From Symbiodinium sp. CCMP2592 (Eukaryota > Sar > Dinophyceae > Suessiales > Symbiodiniaceae), in assembly GCA_905221615.1 (NCBI GenBank), contig CAJNDT010001890.1, positions 112,102 to 176,101 on the forward strand: a DNA stretch of 64,000 nucleotides, given 5' to 3'. Below, one piece after another: positions 1 through 9,869 of this stretch. The position numbers were made by a program, and so were the translations under genes. The notes beneath the pieces are model-generated. The model searched no databases, was not told the origin of the DNA, and saw only the letters and a program-made list of their open reading frames with translations. How positions within the stretch are numbered: the stretch's first letter is position 1; each line of letters starts with the position of its first letter.

Positions 1-353
1 ATTCTGGTCCCGGTTTTTGTTTTATTGTCACCCCTGAAGTTCTTCCGACCCCAGTTCTAACATCAACTGTTTGGGCGTTTGGGCGACGCAATGTTAACTA
101 GTCTTTCGCCCAAAAGTCTGCCCCCAGGAAGAGGTTTTATTGTCACCGGGTTTGAAGATTTCATCGTAACATTATATGTAATTATATGTGTAGATATGTG
201 TGCAGCTAGGAAGGTAGGTAGGCAGGTAGGTAGGTACTCCCCAAACTCACAAACTGTCCTAAGCCACTTCCTGAACCGTAACTTGCTACGCCGGCACCCC
301 AGAGAGACCCCAACAACTCACAAGCGCTCCATGCTACACCATAACACCTTAGA

Positions 354-454
354 AGCTGCCCCCACCCTGTAATAGTGACTATAAGGACTATATAGGATTA
401 TATTAGGGCCCTATTATATTCCTACTATACCACTATTACAGGGTGGGGGCAGCT
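354..454. repeat. Foldback element, family C (GGCCCCCAC)
   Basis: Two perfect 24-bp inverted arms (354-377 and 431-454) enclose an AT-rich centre with TATTAGGGCCC. The arm outer part (GCCCCCAC...CAGTAA/TAATAG) resembles the element at 31903-32007. Confidence 0.85.
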
Positions 455-499
455 CCTAAACCCTACACTTAAGACCATGCCACAGCACCCCAAAACAAC

Positions 500-547
500 G
501 GATCCAGCCAATTGCGCCTCAAGCTCTGGAACGTTTGCTAGCAACGC
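500..547 (-). CDS. Microexon of an unrecognised minus-strand gene
   Basis: A 48-nt open segment reads ALLANVPELEAQLAGS, exactly 16 codons. On the minus strand it is preceded by an acceptor (CACTGAG, intron ending at 548) and followed by a GT donor (499-498, GTTGTTTT), so it fits a phase-0 internal exon. It is on the same strand as the exon-like segments at 1870-1928 and 2203-2283 and could belong to the same gene. No family was recognised. Alternative: chance open reading in 48 nt; the helical, coding-like composition and both splice signals argue against this. Confidence 0.4.
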
Positions 548-611
548 CTCAGTGCACAGACAGTACACGGTTTAGGATTTAGGGTTCGGGGCTTCGGAAG
601 CCATGAATTGT

Positions 612-634
612 GCATGTGTGTGTGTGTGTGTGTC
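612..634. repeat. (GT)n microsatellite
   Basis: Short GT dinucleotide run. The rest of 555-1240 shows no confident gene; a short coding-like stretch on the minus strand around 960-1030 lacks clear splice sites. Confidence 0.8.
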
Positions 635-1242
635 AATTCTACACTTGGTTATATTGGGAATGTGGCGCAGTTCGAGGAGTCCACGCTTTAGGGGACGAAT
701 GGAGCCGAGGATGCAATAGAGATAGCTGAATGAGTTATTTTGGAGGGCGGGTATTAAAACATCACTACTGTATAACAAGGACTTAGCCCTAAGCAACGGC
801 AGTACAAACTATCCAGAATTCAGACCGCTACATGACCAGGTTGGCTCTTTGAAACCTTTTCAACAAACTCGTAATATAATACGATCCTCATGAGCCCGAA
901 AAGAGAAAACATAAACAAATCCTTAAAAACCTACCCAGATTACAAAACAAGATCCGAGTCTACATCGGACCCCAATGCAGGCAACATGCCAAGGCCGGAT
1001 GCCCCATGACCTGCCGAAGCTGTTGCCAGGCAATGGGTATAGGGTTGCGGGTAGTGTTCCTTCTTGGTGCCCTTCGGTGGCCTTTATAATGGGCTTAAGG
1101 GAACTACACGGGCATTACACATATCAGCCAGAGTTGAGCCTTTAGAGTCTTTAGAGAGTGGGGGGTGAAGGTTGACAGTTATAGCAACCATAGCAACGGC
1201 AATGGACAATGACACAAGGACCGCGTATGGCAATCACAATCT

Positions 1243-1350
1243 GAATTGATTCTGGATGAATCTGCGGAGCACGTGCCGTGTCGAGCCTGCTGCGATGGTG
1301 GAACCGCGCCCGGCGGGGGAGCCGATGCCAGTGGTGCATACGACATGGCT
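1243..1350. CDS. Coding-like exon, strand uncertain
   Basis: GC-rich segment open on both strands. On the minus strand an acceptor (TTTGTTCAG, ending 1351) precedes an Ala/Ser/Gly-rich reading; on the plus strand the reading LILDESAEHVPCRACCDGG runs from about 1219 to 1375. Neighbouring exon candidates (500-547, 1870-1928, 2203-2283) are on the minus strand, which favours minus, but the plus reading has equally coding-like composition. A transcript read would decide the strand. Confidence 0.3.
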
Positions 1351-1747
1351 CTGAACAAAGCCAGAAGAGGCTGAACAGACTGAAGATTCTACAAGGGAAA
1401 TGTAAAGCGGCCATATACTTCATTATCTCATATCGTATGTTTAGGTTAATCTACTATACTTTACTAGACCATACTAGACTCTACTATACTACCTTCTGCT
1501 CTACTCTTGCTTGCTATACTATTTAATGTTAAATGTCGGCCCCTCCTACCAGTTTCGTTTCTAGAGGTATCTGCACACGCTTACCAAACTTCGCGCAGGG
1601 TGTCGGTGCTCATCTTATTGGGGAACAAATTGGCTGTTGACATGCCATACAGAGTGCAGTGCACTGGAGCCAAAGGCTGCATCACAGCACAGCGCCACAT
1701 ACACATCGCAAGAGAACAGTCACCGGCAGAGATGGCCGGAATGGGTG

Positions 1748-1855
1748 CCCAGAGACTCCAATATCCCGTAACTAAGGAATATTCCTTAAATCATATTAAG
1801 GATCCTATTATAATTTAAGGTATTTTCCTTAATTCAGGTATATTGGAGTTTCTGC
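1748..1855. repeat. Foldback element, family S (CCCAGAGACTCCAATATCCC)
   Basis: Imperfect inverted arms ending CCCAGAGACTCC / GGAGTTTCTGCG, with an internal AAGGAATATTCCTTAAA palindrome and an AGGATCCTA centre. It starts 14 nt inside the putative intron downstream of the exon at 1870-1928. Same family as 30716-30960 (outer) and 40783-40891. Confidence 0.85.
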
Positions 1856-1869
1856 GTGCATTCCTTTAC

Positions 1870-1928
1870 CAAGTGGTCTGCGGCTCTGTTCGATAACCCG
1901 GCCCTGCCTGCCGAGTCGCTTGTGGATC
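1870..1928 (-). CDS. Internal exon (59 nt) of an unrecognised gene
   Basis: Flanked on the minus strand by an acceptor AGTAAGCAG|G and a donor CTTG|GTAAAG. One frame reads STSDSAGRAGLSNRAADHL and ends in phase 0. The complementary strand can also be read as a short 3' exon (WSAALFDNPALPAESLVDPAY, stop at 1937-1939), but without clear splice signals. The splice signals favour minus. Function unknown. Confidence 0.4.
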
Positions 1929-2202
1929 CTGCTTACTAGATGGCGCTGGAAGAAATACTTGGCTTCTCGGGTTCGCTGTAGAGCATTCAAGTAGTAGAGT
2001 TCAGGCAGGGCTCACGGCATAAGGTGTTACGGCGTTGGGGAGTTAACTTGTTCTGGTCTTAAGGGCTCTTAGGGCGTCAGAGAGTTAAGAACCTCAAGGT
2101 TTTAGTTTTAAGGGCTTATACGATACGGTGTCAGGATTACTTCAAGAGCTCCTGTGTAAGGTGTTATAGGGTTCTCTATGGTTTCAAGGTGAATCCTACC
2201 AC

Positions 2203-2283
2203 CGACGCGGCGCGGAGGGAGCTGAGAAGCTCCTCGTCCCACTTGAGCAAGGCTCCGATCTCATCACGGGGCCTGGGCATGGA
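2203..2283 (-). CDS. Internal exon (81 nt), phase 0, unrecognised protein
   Basis: Exactly 27 codons bounded on the minus strand by ACACAG| (ending 2284) and |GTGGTAGG (starting 2202). The translation starts SMPRPRDEIGALLKWDEELL and is helical and charged. No domain recognised. It is the 5'-most of the minus-strand exon candidates in 0.5-2.3 kb. Confidence 0.5.
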
Positions 2284-2343
2284 CTGTGTGTTTCAGGGCT
2301 TAGAGTTTAGGGTTTTGGGCTTTTCAGTTCGCGGGTTGTTTAC

Positions 2344-2432
2344 CAGGACCCCCCAATGGCCCTTTAATGGAGCCCTTATGGCCCTTAATAGTGGGTATTT
2401 GGGATATATTAGAGGGTAGTTGGGGGGTCTGG
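2344..2432. repeat. Foldback element, family AGGACCCCCCAATGG
   Basis: Ends AGGACCCCCCAA / TTGGGGGGTCT are inverted; the interior GGCCCTTTAA...GGTATTTGGGATATATTAG matches a second copy at 37374-37462. 2433-2900 otherwise holds only degenerate TTTAGGG and no gene I can support. Confidence 0.8.
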
Positions 2433-2928
2433 GTAGGGTTGGGCTTTAGGGTTTAGGGTTACTTTAGGCTTGGAGTCCAGAGGAGGGTTGTTTAGGGTCG
2501 GGGTTTAGAGTTTAGTCCAGGGATCCCTGACTGAAACCTCACTTACACTTCCAGCACTTGCTTGCACGACAAGCCAGTCACTGCACAGCGTGGCCTTTTC
2601 CAAAGTCGTACCCAACCCCCTTACAGCCCTTACAGGAATCCAGAATGCAACCCTAAAAAGGCTTCGGCAAGACAACTAAGATATCAGCAAAAGGTAAGTA
2701 AGATACCGATTTGGGCTTTCATTTGGCCCTTAACCTATCACAACCAATCCCGAGGCTGACACACTCACACATTTTCTCGCTGCCTGTTGCTTGCACTTCC
2801 TGACTTGTAATTTTCTAACACATCGGATGTGTCTCTGTGATATGCAGGCAGTCTCAGTCTTGCATTCTGTGTAAGAATTATCAGCCCATACAGTGGTTGT
2901 CCTGCTATCCTATCAACTGTAGGACAGA

Positions 2929-2952
2929 GGACTGCAAGACTGAGGACTGCAA
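2929..2952 (-). repeat. CAGTC minirepeat array, 3' of gene G
   Basis: On the minus strand: CAGTCCTCAGTCTTGCAGTC, units of 7 and 8 nt. It starts 7 nt after the stop codon of gene G. Confidence 0.9.
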
Positions 2953-2959
2953 CGAATTA

Positions 2960-3238
2960 TTAGGTCATCAAATCGACCCACTCTGCGTATGCACGAACTC
3001 TGCTTTTGAACACGTACCACTGACGCTCCCAGGTACGTTTCGAAACGCCGCTCACGTAGACGCGTGGTGTAACGGGTGGATCCCCCGGAGGGGTAGACTG
3101 CATGTCCTTGTTGAGCAACAAGAGCTTCGCACGCTGGTACTCCTCGGATTTCTTCATGCTTGCAACCACCCTGACTCGTTTGAGGACTCTCTCAAAGTCT
3201 GTTAGTACTCGCCGGTCCGGAGAGATGTCCCTGTCCAT
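2960..3238 (-). CDS. Gene G: small basic protein of unknown function, 92 aa
   Basis: ATG at 3238, stop TAA at 2960-2962. The 92-residue product is Arg/Lys-rich and predicted helical in the first half (DFERVLKRVRVVASMKKSEE) with a C-terminal Trp/Tyr-rich part (RTWERQWYVFKSRVRAYAEW). No family recognised. The gene is bracketed: a CAGTC array ends 4 nt upstream of the ATG (3243-3267) and another begins 7 nt after the stop (2929-2952). The upstream array is in frame with the ORF (SCSLAVA-M), so a longer N-terminus is possible; I chose the ATG because the same array-then-ATG arrangement is seen at gene F. It lies at the left end of the minus-strand cluster. Confidence 0.55.
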   Translation of the reverse strand: MDRDISPDRRVLTDFERVLKRVRVVASMKKSEEYQRAKLLLLNKDMQSTPPGDPPVTPRVYVSGVSKRTWERQWYVFKSRVRAYAEWVDLMT

Positions 3239-3242
3239 TGCC

Positions 3243-3267
3243 ACTGCAAGACTGCAGGACTGAGGAC
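3243..3267 (-). repeat. CAGTC minirepeat array, 5' of gene G
   Basis: Minus strand reads CAGTCCTGCAGTCTTGCAGT, three octamer-type units ending 4 nt before the gene G ATG. Confidence 0.9.
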
Positions 3268-3470
3268 GGCTAGTTTGTGCTGTCAGAGGCCAAAAACTGC
3301 GACAACACTCAGTGTGAAACAACTTCTGTGCGACAATGGAGGAAAAAACTACTACTATTGACTACTGTTACTGTTCAGGGTTGGCTGCCCCTTAAGGTAG
3401 GCCTCATGCACAGTCTAGCAGTCTTGCTGTTCCATAAGAAGCCCCAGCTACATGTGTCTGTATTTATAAT

Positions 3471-3495
3471 ATACATATATATATATATATATCTC
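3471..3495. repeat. (AT)n microsatellite
   Basis: Simple AT run; nothing else recognisable in 3300-3600. Confidence 0.85.
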
Positions 3496-3606
3496 TAGGA
3501 TAATCCTATAATATTACAGGACTAAGCTTAAACAAGACCGTTAGGCTGCATAAGAGGCCTTTCGAAGGCTGCCGGGAGCAATCCGACCTTTTTGAGTGCC
3601 TGGCAC

Positions 3607-4360
3607 GTACAGTCTACCAGTCTTGCAGTCCTTAGTAAGCACCCCTAAGAATGGTTATTAGGTCCTTCAACTTAATATAGAAGGACTGGAAGACTGTTAG
3701 ACTGTAAATTAAGAGTCTGCCTGCAAAGAAGCTTGTCAAGGCCATGTACAGTCTACCAGTCCTGCAGTCCTCAGTAAGCACCCCCATTATAGGTATAGGT
3801 CCCAAAATTAGACTAGTATGGGTGGACTGCACGACTGTTAGACTGTAACTTAGGGATTAAGGGTTTAGGTCTAAGAGTCTCCAAGAGGCTCCCTGCCAAG
3901 AGACCTTTTGAGGCCATGTACAGTCTACCAGTCCTGCAGTCCTCAGTAAGCACCCCTAGTATAGGTATAGGTCCCAAAATTAGAATAGTATGGGTGGACT
4001 GCACGACTGTTAGACTGTAACTTAGGGATTAAGGGTTTAGAGTCTAAGAGTCTCCAAGAGGCTCCCTGCCAAGAGACCTTTTGAGGCCCTGTGCAGTCTA
4101 TCAGTCTTGCAGTCCTCAGTAAGCACCCCTATTTTATAGATCTTATAGCATAGGCCCCAAAATTAGAATAATATGGGTGGACTGCGAGACTGATAGACTG
4201 TAAAGAAGTCTTTAAGAGGCTCCCTGCAAAGAGACCTTTTGAGGCCCTGTACAGTACAGCAGTCTTGCAGTCCTCAGTAGGCACCCCTATGTTATCGATA
4301 TAGGTCCCCATAATTAAACTAGTATTGGTGGACTGCAAGACTGTTGGACTGTAAAACTAA
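3607..4360. repeat. Tandem array of foldback units with CAGTC-type terminal repeats
   Basis: Five units begin with (G)TACAGTCTACCAGTCYTGCAG or a variant at 3607, 3745, 3918, 4091 and 4249 (spacing 138, 173, 173, 158 bp). Each contains a foldback of about 100 bp: left arm CAGTCTACCAGTCCTGCAGT, right arm GGACTGCACGACTGTTAGACTG, centre TAGGTATAGGTCCC. Thus the CAGTC minirepeat serves here as the terminal inverted repeat of a MITE-like element. Between foldbacks is a shared spacer with AAGAGTCTCCAAGAGGCTCC. Short minus-strand ORFs inside the array are by-products of the repeat. Confidence 0.9.
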
Positions 4361-4606
4361 GAGGCTCAGTAGGGCTTCACAAACTCTTCTTCGACACTCA
4401 CTGAAGCACTTCAAGCCCTGCAAGCTGCTACGAAAAAGCCAAAAGCCACTAGTAGTGGCAGCTGAAGACCTCTCAGGCCCATAGTGCAAGGCCCGTAAGG
4501 CAAGTCTGCAGTTTTGCAGACTTTTGGGAGGCTTGCCTCTAGGAAAGCATCCTTCAATGTCCACCCTTGGACGAAAACCGCTGAACACATGTGCCAACTT
4601 AGGCAC
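4361..4606 (-). CDS. Doubtful ORF next to the foldback array
   Basis: An open minus-strand frame of about 80 codons (AHVFSGFRPRVDIEGCF near its start) runs into a CAGTC array and a foldback at its 3' end. Composition is plausible for protein but there is no good ATG, no splice evidence and no recognised domain. Confidence 0.2.
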
Positions 4607-4677
4607 GCAACAGTACCATGGAAGCCTTGTAAGCTTGTAAGGTTAGCTTGAGGCTCGGTAACTCAGGCCAAAACCGC

Positions 4678-4776
4678 AGTCTACAGTCTTGCAGTCCTCA
4701 GTACAACCCCTATTTTATAGTATGTTATGGGTCCCCTAGTAGAATAATGTGGTGGACTGCAGGACTGCTAGACTGC
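4678..4776. repeat. Foldback with CAGTC-type arms
   Basis: Left AGTCTACAGTCTTGCAGTCCTC and right GGTGGACTGCAGGACTGCTAGAC are inverted; same family as 3607-4360. Confidence 0.8.
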
Positions 4777-4846
4777 TGAACCTGGAGCTCCGAAGCCACA
4801 GCCTTCACACCCGGGAGTCTCATGTAGAGACTTTCAAAACCCCGGA

Positions 4847-4968
4847 CAGTCCTCAGTCCTGCAGTTTCCATATAGTACATACAACTACATATACATATAT
4901 ATATATATATATATTATGTACTATTTAAGAACATATGGGCCCCTTGTAAACTGCAGGACTGAAGACTG
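4847..4968. repeat. Foldback with CAGTC-type arms and (AT)n centre
   Basis: Arms CAGTCCTCAGTCCTGCAGTT / AACTGCAGGACTGAAGACTG (4949-4968) enclose a second inverted pair, ATAGTACATA / TATGTACTAT, around a TA microsatellite. Confidence 0.8.
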
Positions 4969-5000
4969 GTTAACTAAGAAGCCCAGCTCACACCAAAGAG

Positions 5001-5076
5001 CCTCTCACTCCGGCTGCTGTGGCTGCTGGCCTGTGCGTGGCCGCTGGCGGCCGAGCTGGAGGCCGACCTTGGCGCA
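5001..5076 (+). CDS. Possible exon encoding a hydrophobic leader-like stretch
   Basis: The open segment reads LSLRLLWLLACAWPLAAELE and ends exactly at a consensus donor (GCGCA|GTAAGT, GT at 5077-5078). It resembles a signal sequence but no ATG is visible in frame, so it would be an internal or second exon. No partner exon was identified. 5080-5470 shows telomere-like and AT-rich DNA without a clear gene. Confidence 0.25.
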
Positions 5077-5474
5077 GTAAGTTTAGACTAAGGGTTTTAA
5101 TTTAGGGTGTAGGGTTTTGGGGTTTTAGGCCAAAGAGCTTCTCAGTGAGAGGTGCTTTAGACTTGAATAGTGCATAGTGGGGTGTCTCGAAAAGGTCGGT
5201 GTCTTACAAAGGTGCCGGGGTCTTGAATCCTATGGTTTGCAAGACGCACACTCAGAACGACAAATGCAGCAGTGCAGATTGTTTTTGCAATCAAGATGAA
5301 GCGCAGCTCCGAACAGCTTATTGCTGACTCGAGTGTCTTGTATCAGCTTGCAGACAAGGCACAAAATGCTTGGCATACAAAGATTGATGAAACACTGAAT
5401 GAATCTGGACTCTAAACTGAAAAGTTAGTTTGTGCTATCCTTATGACTCATTACTGGAAACACCAAGCTTGCCT

Positions 5475-5496
5475 GACTGCAGGACTGCAAGACTGC
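5475..5496 (-). repeat. CAGTC minirepeat array, 3' of gene E
   Basis: Minus strand GCAGTCTTGCAGTCCTGCAG, starting 4 nt after the gene E stop codon. Confidence 0.9.
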
Positions 5497-5499
5497 CAC

Positions 5500-8193
5500 T
5501 CACAACTTGGCAATGGAATCCTTTGAAATCCTGGCCTTGCGTTTCATGACTGCCTGAGGCATCATGCCTTTCAGCTTGTTGGCCTGATCATCGTATTCCA
5601 AACAAAACAGCACATCGAATTGTGACAAAGAGTTCAGGGCCACAAAACTGGACAGTTTCGCATGCGGCACGACTGGTGGGGGGAACTTCATATGCGGGTC
5701 CTCTGGGGCCTCCTCGACACTGGGTTTCAAGCACGCCGGCTCCAATGCAAGGATCTTCCACTCCACGTTGTTGCCATTGACTGTGTTCTCGCAGGAATGC
5801 AGGTGGATCGAGGGCTTCGGGAGGCCTGCCACTAACAAGGCATTCAAGATATCCTTGATTGCCCCACCCTTGTTCGAAAACTGCTGAACACTGGGTGGCA
5901 AATTCTTGCCGGCTTTGGGTCGAAGCAGCACCTGTGAATCCTCGGTCAATTTGTAAGCATAAACAGCACCTTCCGAACTGCTGATCAGCTCCGAAGCCTC
6001 CCGCCCCGTCTTGAAAAATCCATGGATCTGGAACTGCGCTCCTTCAAGAATGCAGTCTGTGAGGCCCTTGACATACAAGTCACCACGGGAGTTCACCCAG
6101 AACTCATGGGTTGTCAGGCCTGGCACCTGGCATTTCCCCATATGCTCGAGGTCTGAGGACTGCAAGACTGACGACAAGACTGTCTCGGCAGTGTTGTCCT
6201 GCTGCAACCTGGGTCACAGCACATGCACAAACACTTTTACACTGTTTGAAGCAAAGGATCAATCAACAAACAATGCCAGCAAGGGACACTCCCACCTCTG
6301 TCTCGGAAGCACGCTTAGCACGGATCACCTCTTGGGGATTGAACTCCTGGTTGTGTTTCTCGAAGAGCTGGCTCCACCCAAGGCCTTTCCAAACCTCACT
6401 GTCAGGAAGCAACACCTCTCCACATGACTTAGCTTTGGTGATGGTTTCCCGAAGCCAGTGCAGCTCGTTGTTTCCAGTGGGCTGGGTGAGCTCAAACAGA
6501 TCCAACTTCAGGCTTGGGGGACTGCTGTTCTGCAAGACTGGCCGAGACAGTAGCGAGGGTGGAAGTGCAACAGGACCGTACTCATTCCTGGCAATGGCAG
6601 CTTTGACATGCTCAGTGAACACTTCCTCCACATTCGAGACAATCTGATCCTTGACCTGTGCATTGCCAGCCCATGCGATCCCAACATAGGCGAACCTGGG
6701 GAAAGTGCCATTCTTCACAGCATTCATGTTGGCAACTGCAAGACTGAGCTCAGCATCGTAGAGCGACTCATCGCGTACCAACACCGTGTGCTTGTTTGTC
6801 AGCTTCGTGCCCTTCACAAGGGATGAGATCACCTCTGCCAGAAAGCCTGCCCCAGAGTACCACTGCTTGCCTCAATGCCAAAAAAACATTGACACAATCA
6901 TGTGAAACTTGATCAATTATTATTAAGACTGACACACTGTACCAACCCCACAGTAGAAATTCTGCCCTGGCACGCTCAAGGTCTTGATCACCGTTTGTTT
7001 TGCCACCCGTCACAAACGACATGTCCTTCGCGAAGTTTTTCATGGACTGTCTCGGGAAACAGCTCACCAGTCCTGGAATGGCTTTCCTTTTCAGCAAGAC
7101 TGAGGACTGAAACACATTCGTGTCTGCAGCTGCTGAAACGACAACCCATAGCTCAACTCCAAGTGTTCGCTCATCACTGTACATCGACTCGTGATCAAAC
7201 AGTGCAGTGGCCTTCATCAGCTTGATCTCAGCAACACTTTCAATCTCGGACTTCCAGACTGCTTGGTGGGCAGCCACCTTGTCCTCGCGCTCAGCTTTGG
7301 TAAGCTTTCCCAGTCCGAACGCAACCTGGTTGGGTGGAATGATCAGGTAGACTGCAAGACTGCAGGACTGCTGGAGCTCCGAAGCCATGTGACCCACCAT
7401 AGCCGTCACACATGATGATGCAGCGGCACCCAACATGGGAATGTTGATCACAGTGATGACTGGAATCTGCTTGACATCCTGCATCAAACGACTGGCAAGT
7501 GTCCTGTGTGTCGCATGTTCGAAAGCCTGCCCCACTCCCAATGTCTTGCTGGCATTCACCTGATAGTAGATCGAGTGCTCACCCCATGCACTTTCCACCC
7601 CCTCTGCAATGGACTTCTGGTACTCGGCTTCGGCTGCCACTGTCTGCACCATGTGTCGTTGGAAAGCCACACGATGGCCTCGCATCTCATCCTGCTCTCT
7701 CTTGAGGGACCTTGCAAGGTTTGTCAGACAGCGCACTGCCTCCTGAGCAGCTTCATCCTCCACCAGGTCAGAGGACTGCAAGACTGCAAGACTGTTGCTG
7801 GCCTCTTCTTGCTGCATCCGGAGCCCCAAATCGGTCAAGCTGAAGTCTGGCCTCAGGGCTGCCACTTCCGGGAAGAGCTTCTGGTCCAAGTGTCCCAGTC
7901 GCCAATGGGACATCATCTTGTGGTACTCGTCCGGACTCATATCCTTCATCATCTGGTCCTTAAAGTGCACCATGACACAGGCCATCAGGTAGACTTGGGA
8001 CTCTCTGCCAGAATCACGGAACCCTGCACAGATGGATGACTGATGAATTGGGGGTGGCTGCTGCCTGTCGACATACTCCTGGATCTTGCCATTCCACTTA
8101 GCCTGCAGTCTCTGCAACATCTCCTCGATCTTTTCCCAAGAGAACTTCACAATCTCATGCCAGACCTTGCTCTGAGTTCATAGCTAAATGTGT

Positions 8194-8258
<65 letters not shown>

Positions 8259-8844
8259 ATAGTAGTAGTACTAGTAATGGTAGTGGAAGTCGGTTGTAGT
8301 CGTTCTAGTAGTAGTGGCTCCGAAATACAAAGGTTAGAATGGGACTGAAACCAAAATCAAAATGGATATCTCAACACTGCAAATGACTCCAGCCCTGAAA
8401 CAGGACAATACTTGAATGCTTATCCAGGAACTGGGTTACCGGTAGGCGAGACCTTCAGGTTGCCACTCAGCTGCTTGGTCGGGTTAAAGAACCTGGGCTG
8501 TTGTTTGGATTGGTTTCTGGGACTTTTAACACTTAAACTCAGAGACTCAAGTGCACACACCAAACAAACAAATATAAATTCCACATGGACCAGGAAACGG
8601 CTGTGCAATGCACGACAAGGGAACAGCAGTGTGATGCGGCGCTTCTGTACCCCACACCAACTTGAGCATCCGACGAACATGTGCTGGTGCCAAATCATAA
8701 ACTTGAATGGCAGCAATCTCATCGGGGTTTATGCGGGACTTCGAAACAGTGCTCTTGTTGTGTCGGTTGATCGCCTCTGTCATCATGTCCTTCCGAAGTT
8801 TGCGGGATCCTGCTGCCACCTTCGCTGCCACAATCTTGTCGAAC
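5500..8844 (-). CDS. Gene E: large protein of unknown function, at least 880 aa, four exons
   Basis: Exons 8844-8658, 8165-6974, 6870-6315 and 6208-5500 join in frame (2,643 nt including the stop). Introns: 8657-8166 (GT-AG, contains an AGT microsatellite), 6973-6871 (GT-AG, 103 nt, join LERKQWYSG), 6314-6209 (best fit GC-AG, 106 nt, join RAKLQQDN). A 5' exon (MESLRIKTDAS, ATG 9041) is likely but its junction phase was not resolved. No domain recognised: the N-terminal part is helical and charged, the middle has a hydrophobic stretch (VKQIPVITVINIPMLGAAAS), the C-terminal part is mixed alpha/beta. CAGTC arrays are translated in frame at five or more places (LQSS, SLAV, QSCSLAV, FQSS). A further array follows the stop. 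Confidence 0.6.
8192..8280. repeat. (AGT)n microsatellite in an intron of gene E
   Basis: Mostly perfect AGT trinucleotide repeat lying inside the 492-nt intron 8657-8166. Confidence 0.95.
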
Positions 8845-8884
8845 CTTAAGGTCCACAAGGAACAACAGCATTGTCACAAAGAGC

Positions 8885-8913
8885 AACACACACACACACA
8901 CACACACACACAC
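8885..8913. repeat. (AC)n microsatellite next to a splice donor
   Basis: Adjoins a minus-strand GTAAGTGTGTGTG donor (GT at 8917-8916) of the likely first intron of gene E. Confidence 0.9.
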
Positions 8914-8917
8914 TTAC

Positions 8918-9041
8918 CACAAGAGCAGTCATTCACACTTCTGCATATATCTGGTGACTTAGACCCAGACAGGAAGTGCATGTTAATGATCGAGGGCCTG
9001 CTTCTTGCACTTGCATCCGTCTTAATGCGCAAACTCTCCAT
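8918..9041 (-). CDS. Probable first exon of gene E
   Basis: ATG at 9041; reads MESLRIKTDASARSRPSIIN and ends at a GTAAG donor (8917). The ATG directly follows a CAGTC array (9042-9076) that fills the 65-nt gap to the stop codon of gene D2 (9107). Joining to the exon at 8844 through the obvious acceptor (CTTAAG|G) is out of phase by one, so either the donor is an upstream GA/GT or the exon belongs to something else. Confidence 0.35.
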
Positions 9042-9076
9042 GGACTGCTGCTCGACTGAGGACTGAGGACTGCAGG
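9042..9076 (-). repeat. CAGTC minirepeat array between gene D2 stop and gene E start
   Basis: Minus strand CTGCAGTCCTCAGTCCTCAG followed by TCGAGCAGCAGTCC and immediately ATG. Together with 5-10 nt gaps elsewhere it suggests the arrays mark gene boundaries. Confidence 0.9.
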
Positions 9077-9106
9077 TGCCGAAGATACCTGCAGTCCACA
9101 TCTCAT

Positions 9107-9832
9107 TCAAGCAGGTTGAAACAGGAACTCAAACTGGAAATTAAATGTTTTCTCACATGTGTCCATCATGTCCCAGTTGCAGAGACAGCTCATCAATCGG
9201 CCCGCCACATCCTTCTTGACATGGTCCAGGACTGTTGGACTGTTCAACCAATCAAGCTTCATCGCAGCATAGGCGAGAAGATGGCATGCCATGGTAACAG
9301 TCGTCCCAATGCTGACTGCAACACTGAAGGCCTGGATCAATGACCCCGGTGCAGGGCTAGACGATTTCCACGCAGTTGGCCAATCAAACAGAATCTCCAG
9401 CGGGAACTTGTGTGTCTCACACCCCATCCCTGTCATGAACTTCTGTATGCAGTCCCGCACTCCATGGAGTTGTGGGGCCCCCTTGACATGCGAGGCTTCA
9501 TGACCGCCAAGCTGCCACAGTCGCAAAGGGAACCGCTTCAACATCTTGCTACTGGCCTCCTGGAGGTCTGCAGGACTGGGGACTGAGGACTGGAAGGAGG
9601 TCACCCCAGCTCCAGCCACTGCTTCACAGCTAGCCAAGAGCTGCTCCAGATTTGCCTGGTGAGCCGACCTCTCCCCATCGGAGCCTAGCTTCTGACCCAA
9701 CCATTCACAAACATCTGTGAATTGTGGCTGACCATCTGCACTCTTCACATCCAGCTCTGCTTTGAGGACAGCCATAGCCTCACCATACAAGGTGTAAAGT
9801 TGTTGCTGATTCGCAACAGGTTCGGGGTCCAT
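9107..9832 (-). CDS. Gene D2: unknown protein, at least 241 aa
   Basis: Open frame from ATG 9832 (MDPEPVANQQQLYTLYGEAM) to TGA at 9107. The frame is also open upstream to about 9985, through a CAGTC array and a TTTTTAG acceptor-like site 2 nt before the ATG. An upstream coding piece (10000-10100; IEVDTEVIQMPVPMLWKQ) can be joined in frame using a GTTTGTGAG donor and this acceptor, so the ATG may be internal. No domain recognised; one internal array is translated as SFQSSVPSP. Gene D lies upstream and may be the same gene; the frame changes between 10597 and 9833 prevent a firm model. Confidence 0.5.
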   Translation of the reverse strand: MDPEPVANQQQLYTLYGEAMAVLKAELDVKSADGQPQFTDVCEWLGQKLGSDGERSAHQANLEQLLASCEAVAGAGVTSFQSSVPSPADLQEASSKMLKRFPLRLWQLGGHEASHVKGAPQLHGVRDCIQKFMTGMGCETHKFPLEILFDWPTAWKSSSPAPGSLIQAFSVAVSIGTTVTMACHLLAYAAMKLDWLNSPTVLDHVKKDVAGRLMSCLCNWDMMDTCEKTFNFQFEFLFQPA

Positions 9833-9842
9833 GGCTAAAAAG

Positions 9843-9866
9843 ACAGCAGGACTGCAGGACTGCAGG
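9843..9866 (-). repeat. CAGTC minirepeat array upstream of gene D2
   Basis: Minus strand CTGCAGTCCTGCAGTCCTGC leading into TGTCTTTTTAG, i.e. it forms the pyrimidine tract of a likely 3' splice acceptor. Confidence 0.9.
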
Positions 9867-9869
9867 TGC

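Noticed and set aside
3632..4338. Three similar minus-strand ORFs of about 65 codons
   Set aside because: They repeat with the foldback array and have no independent coding support.
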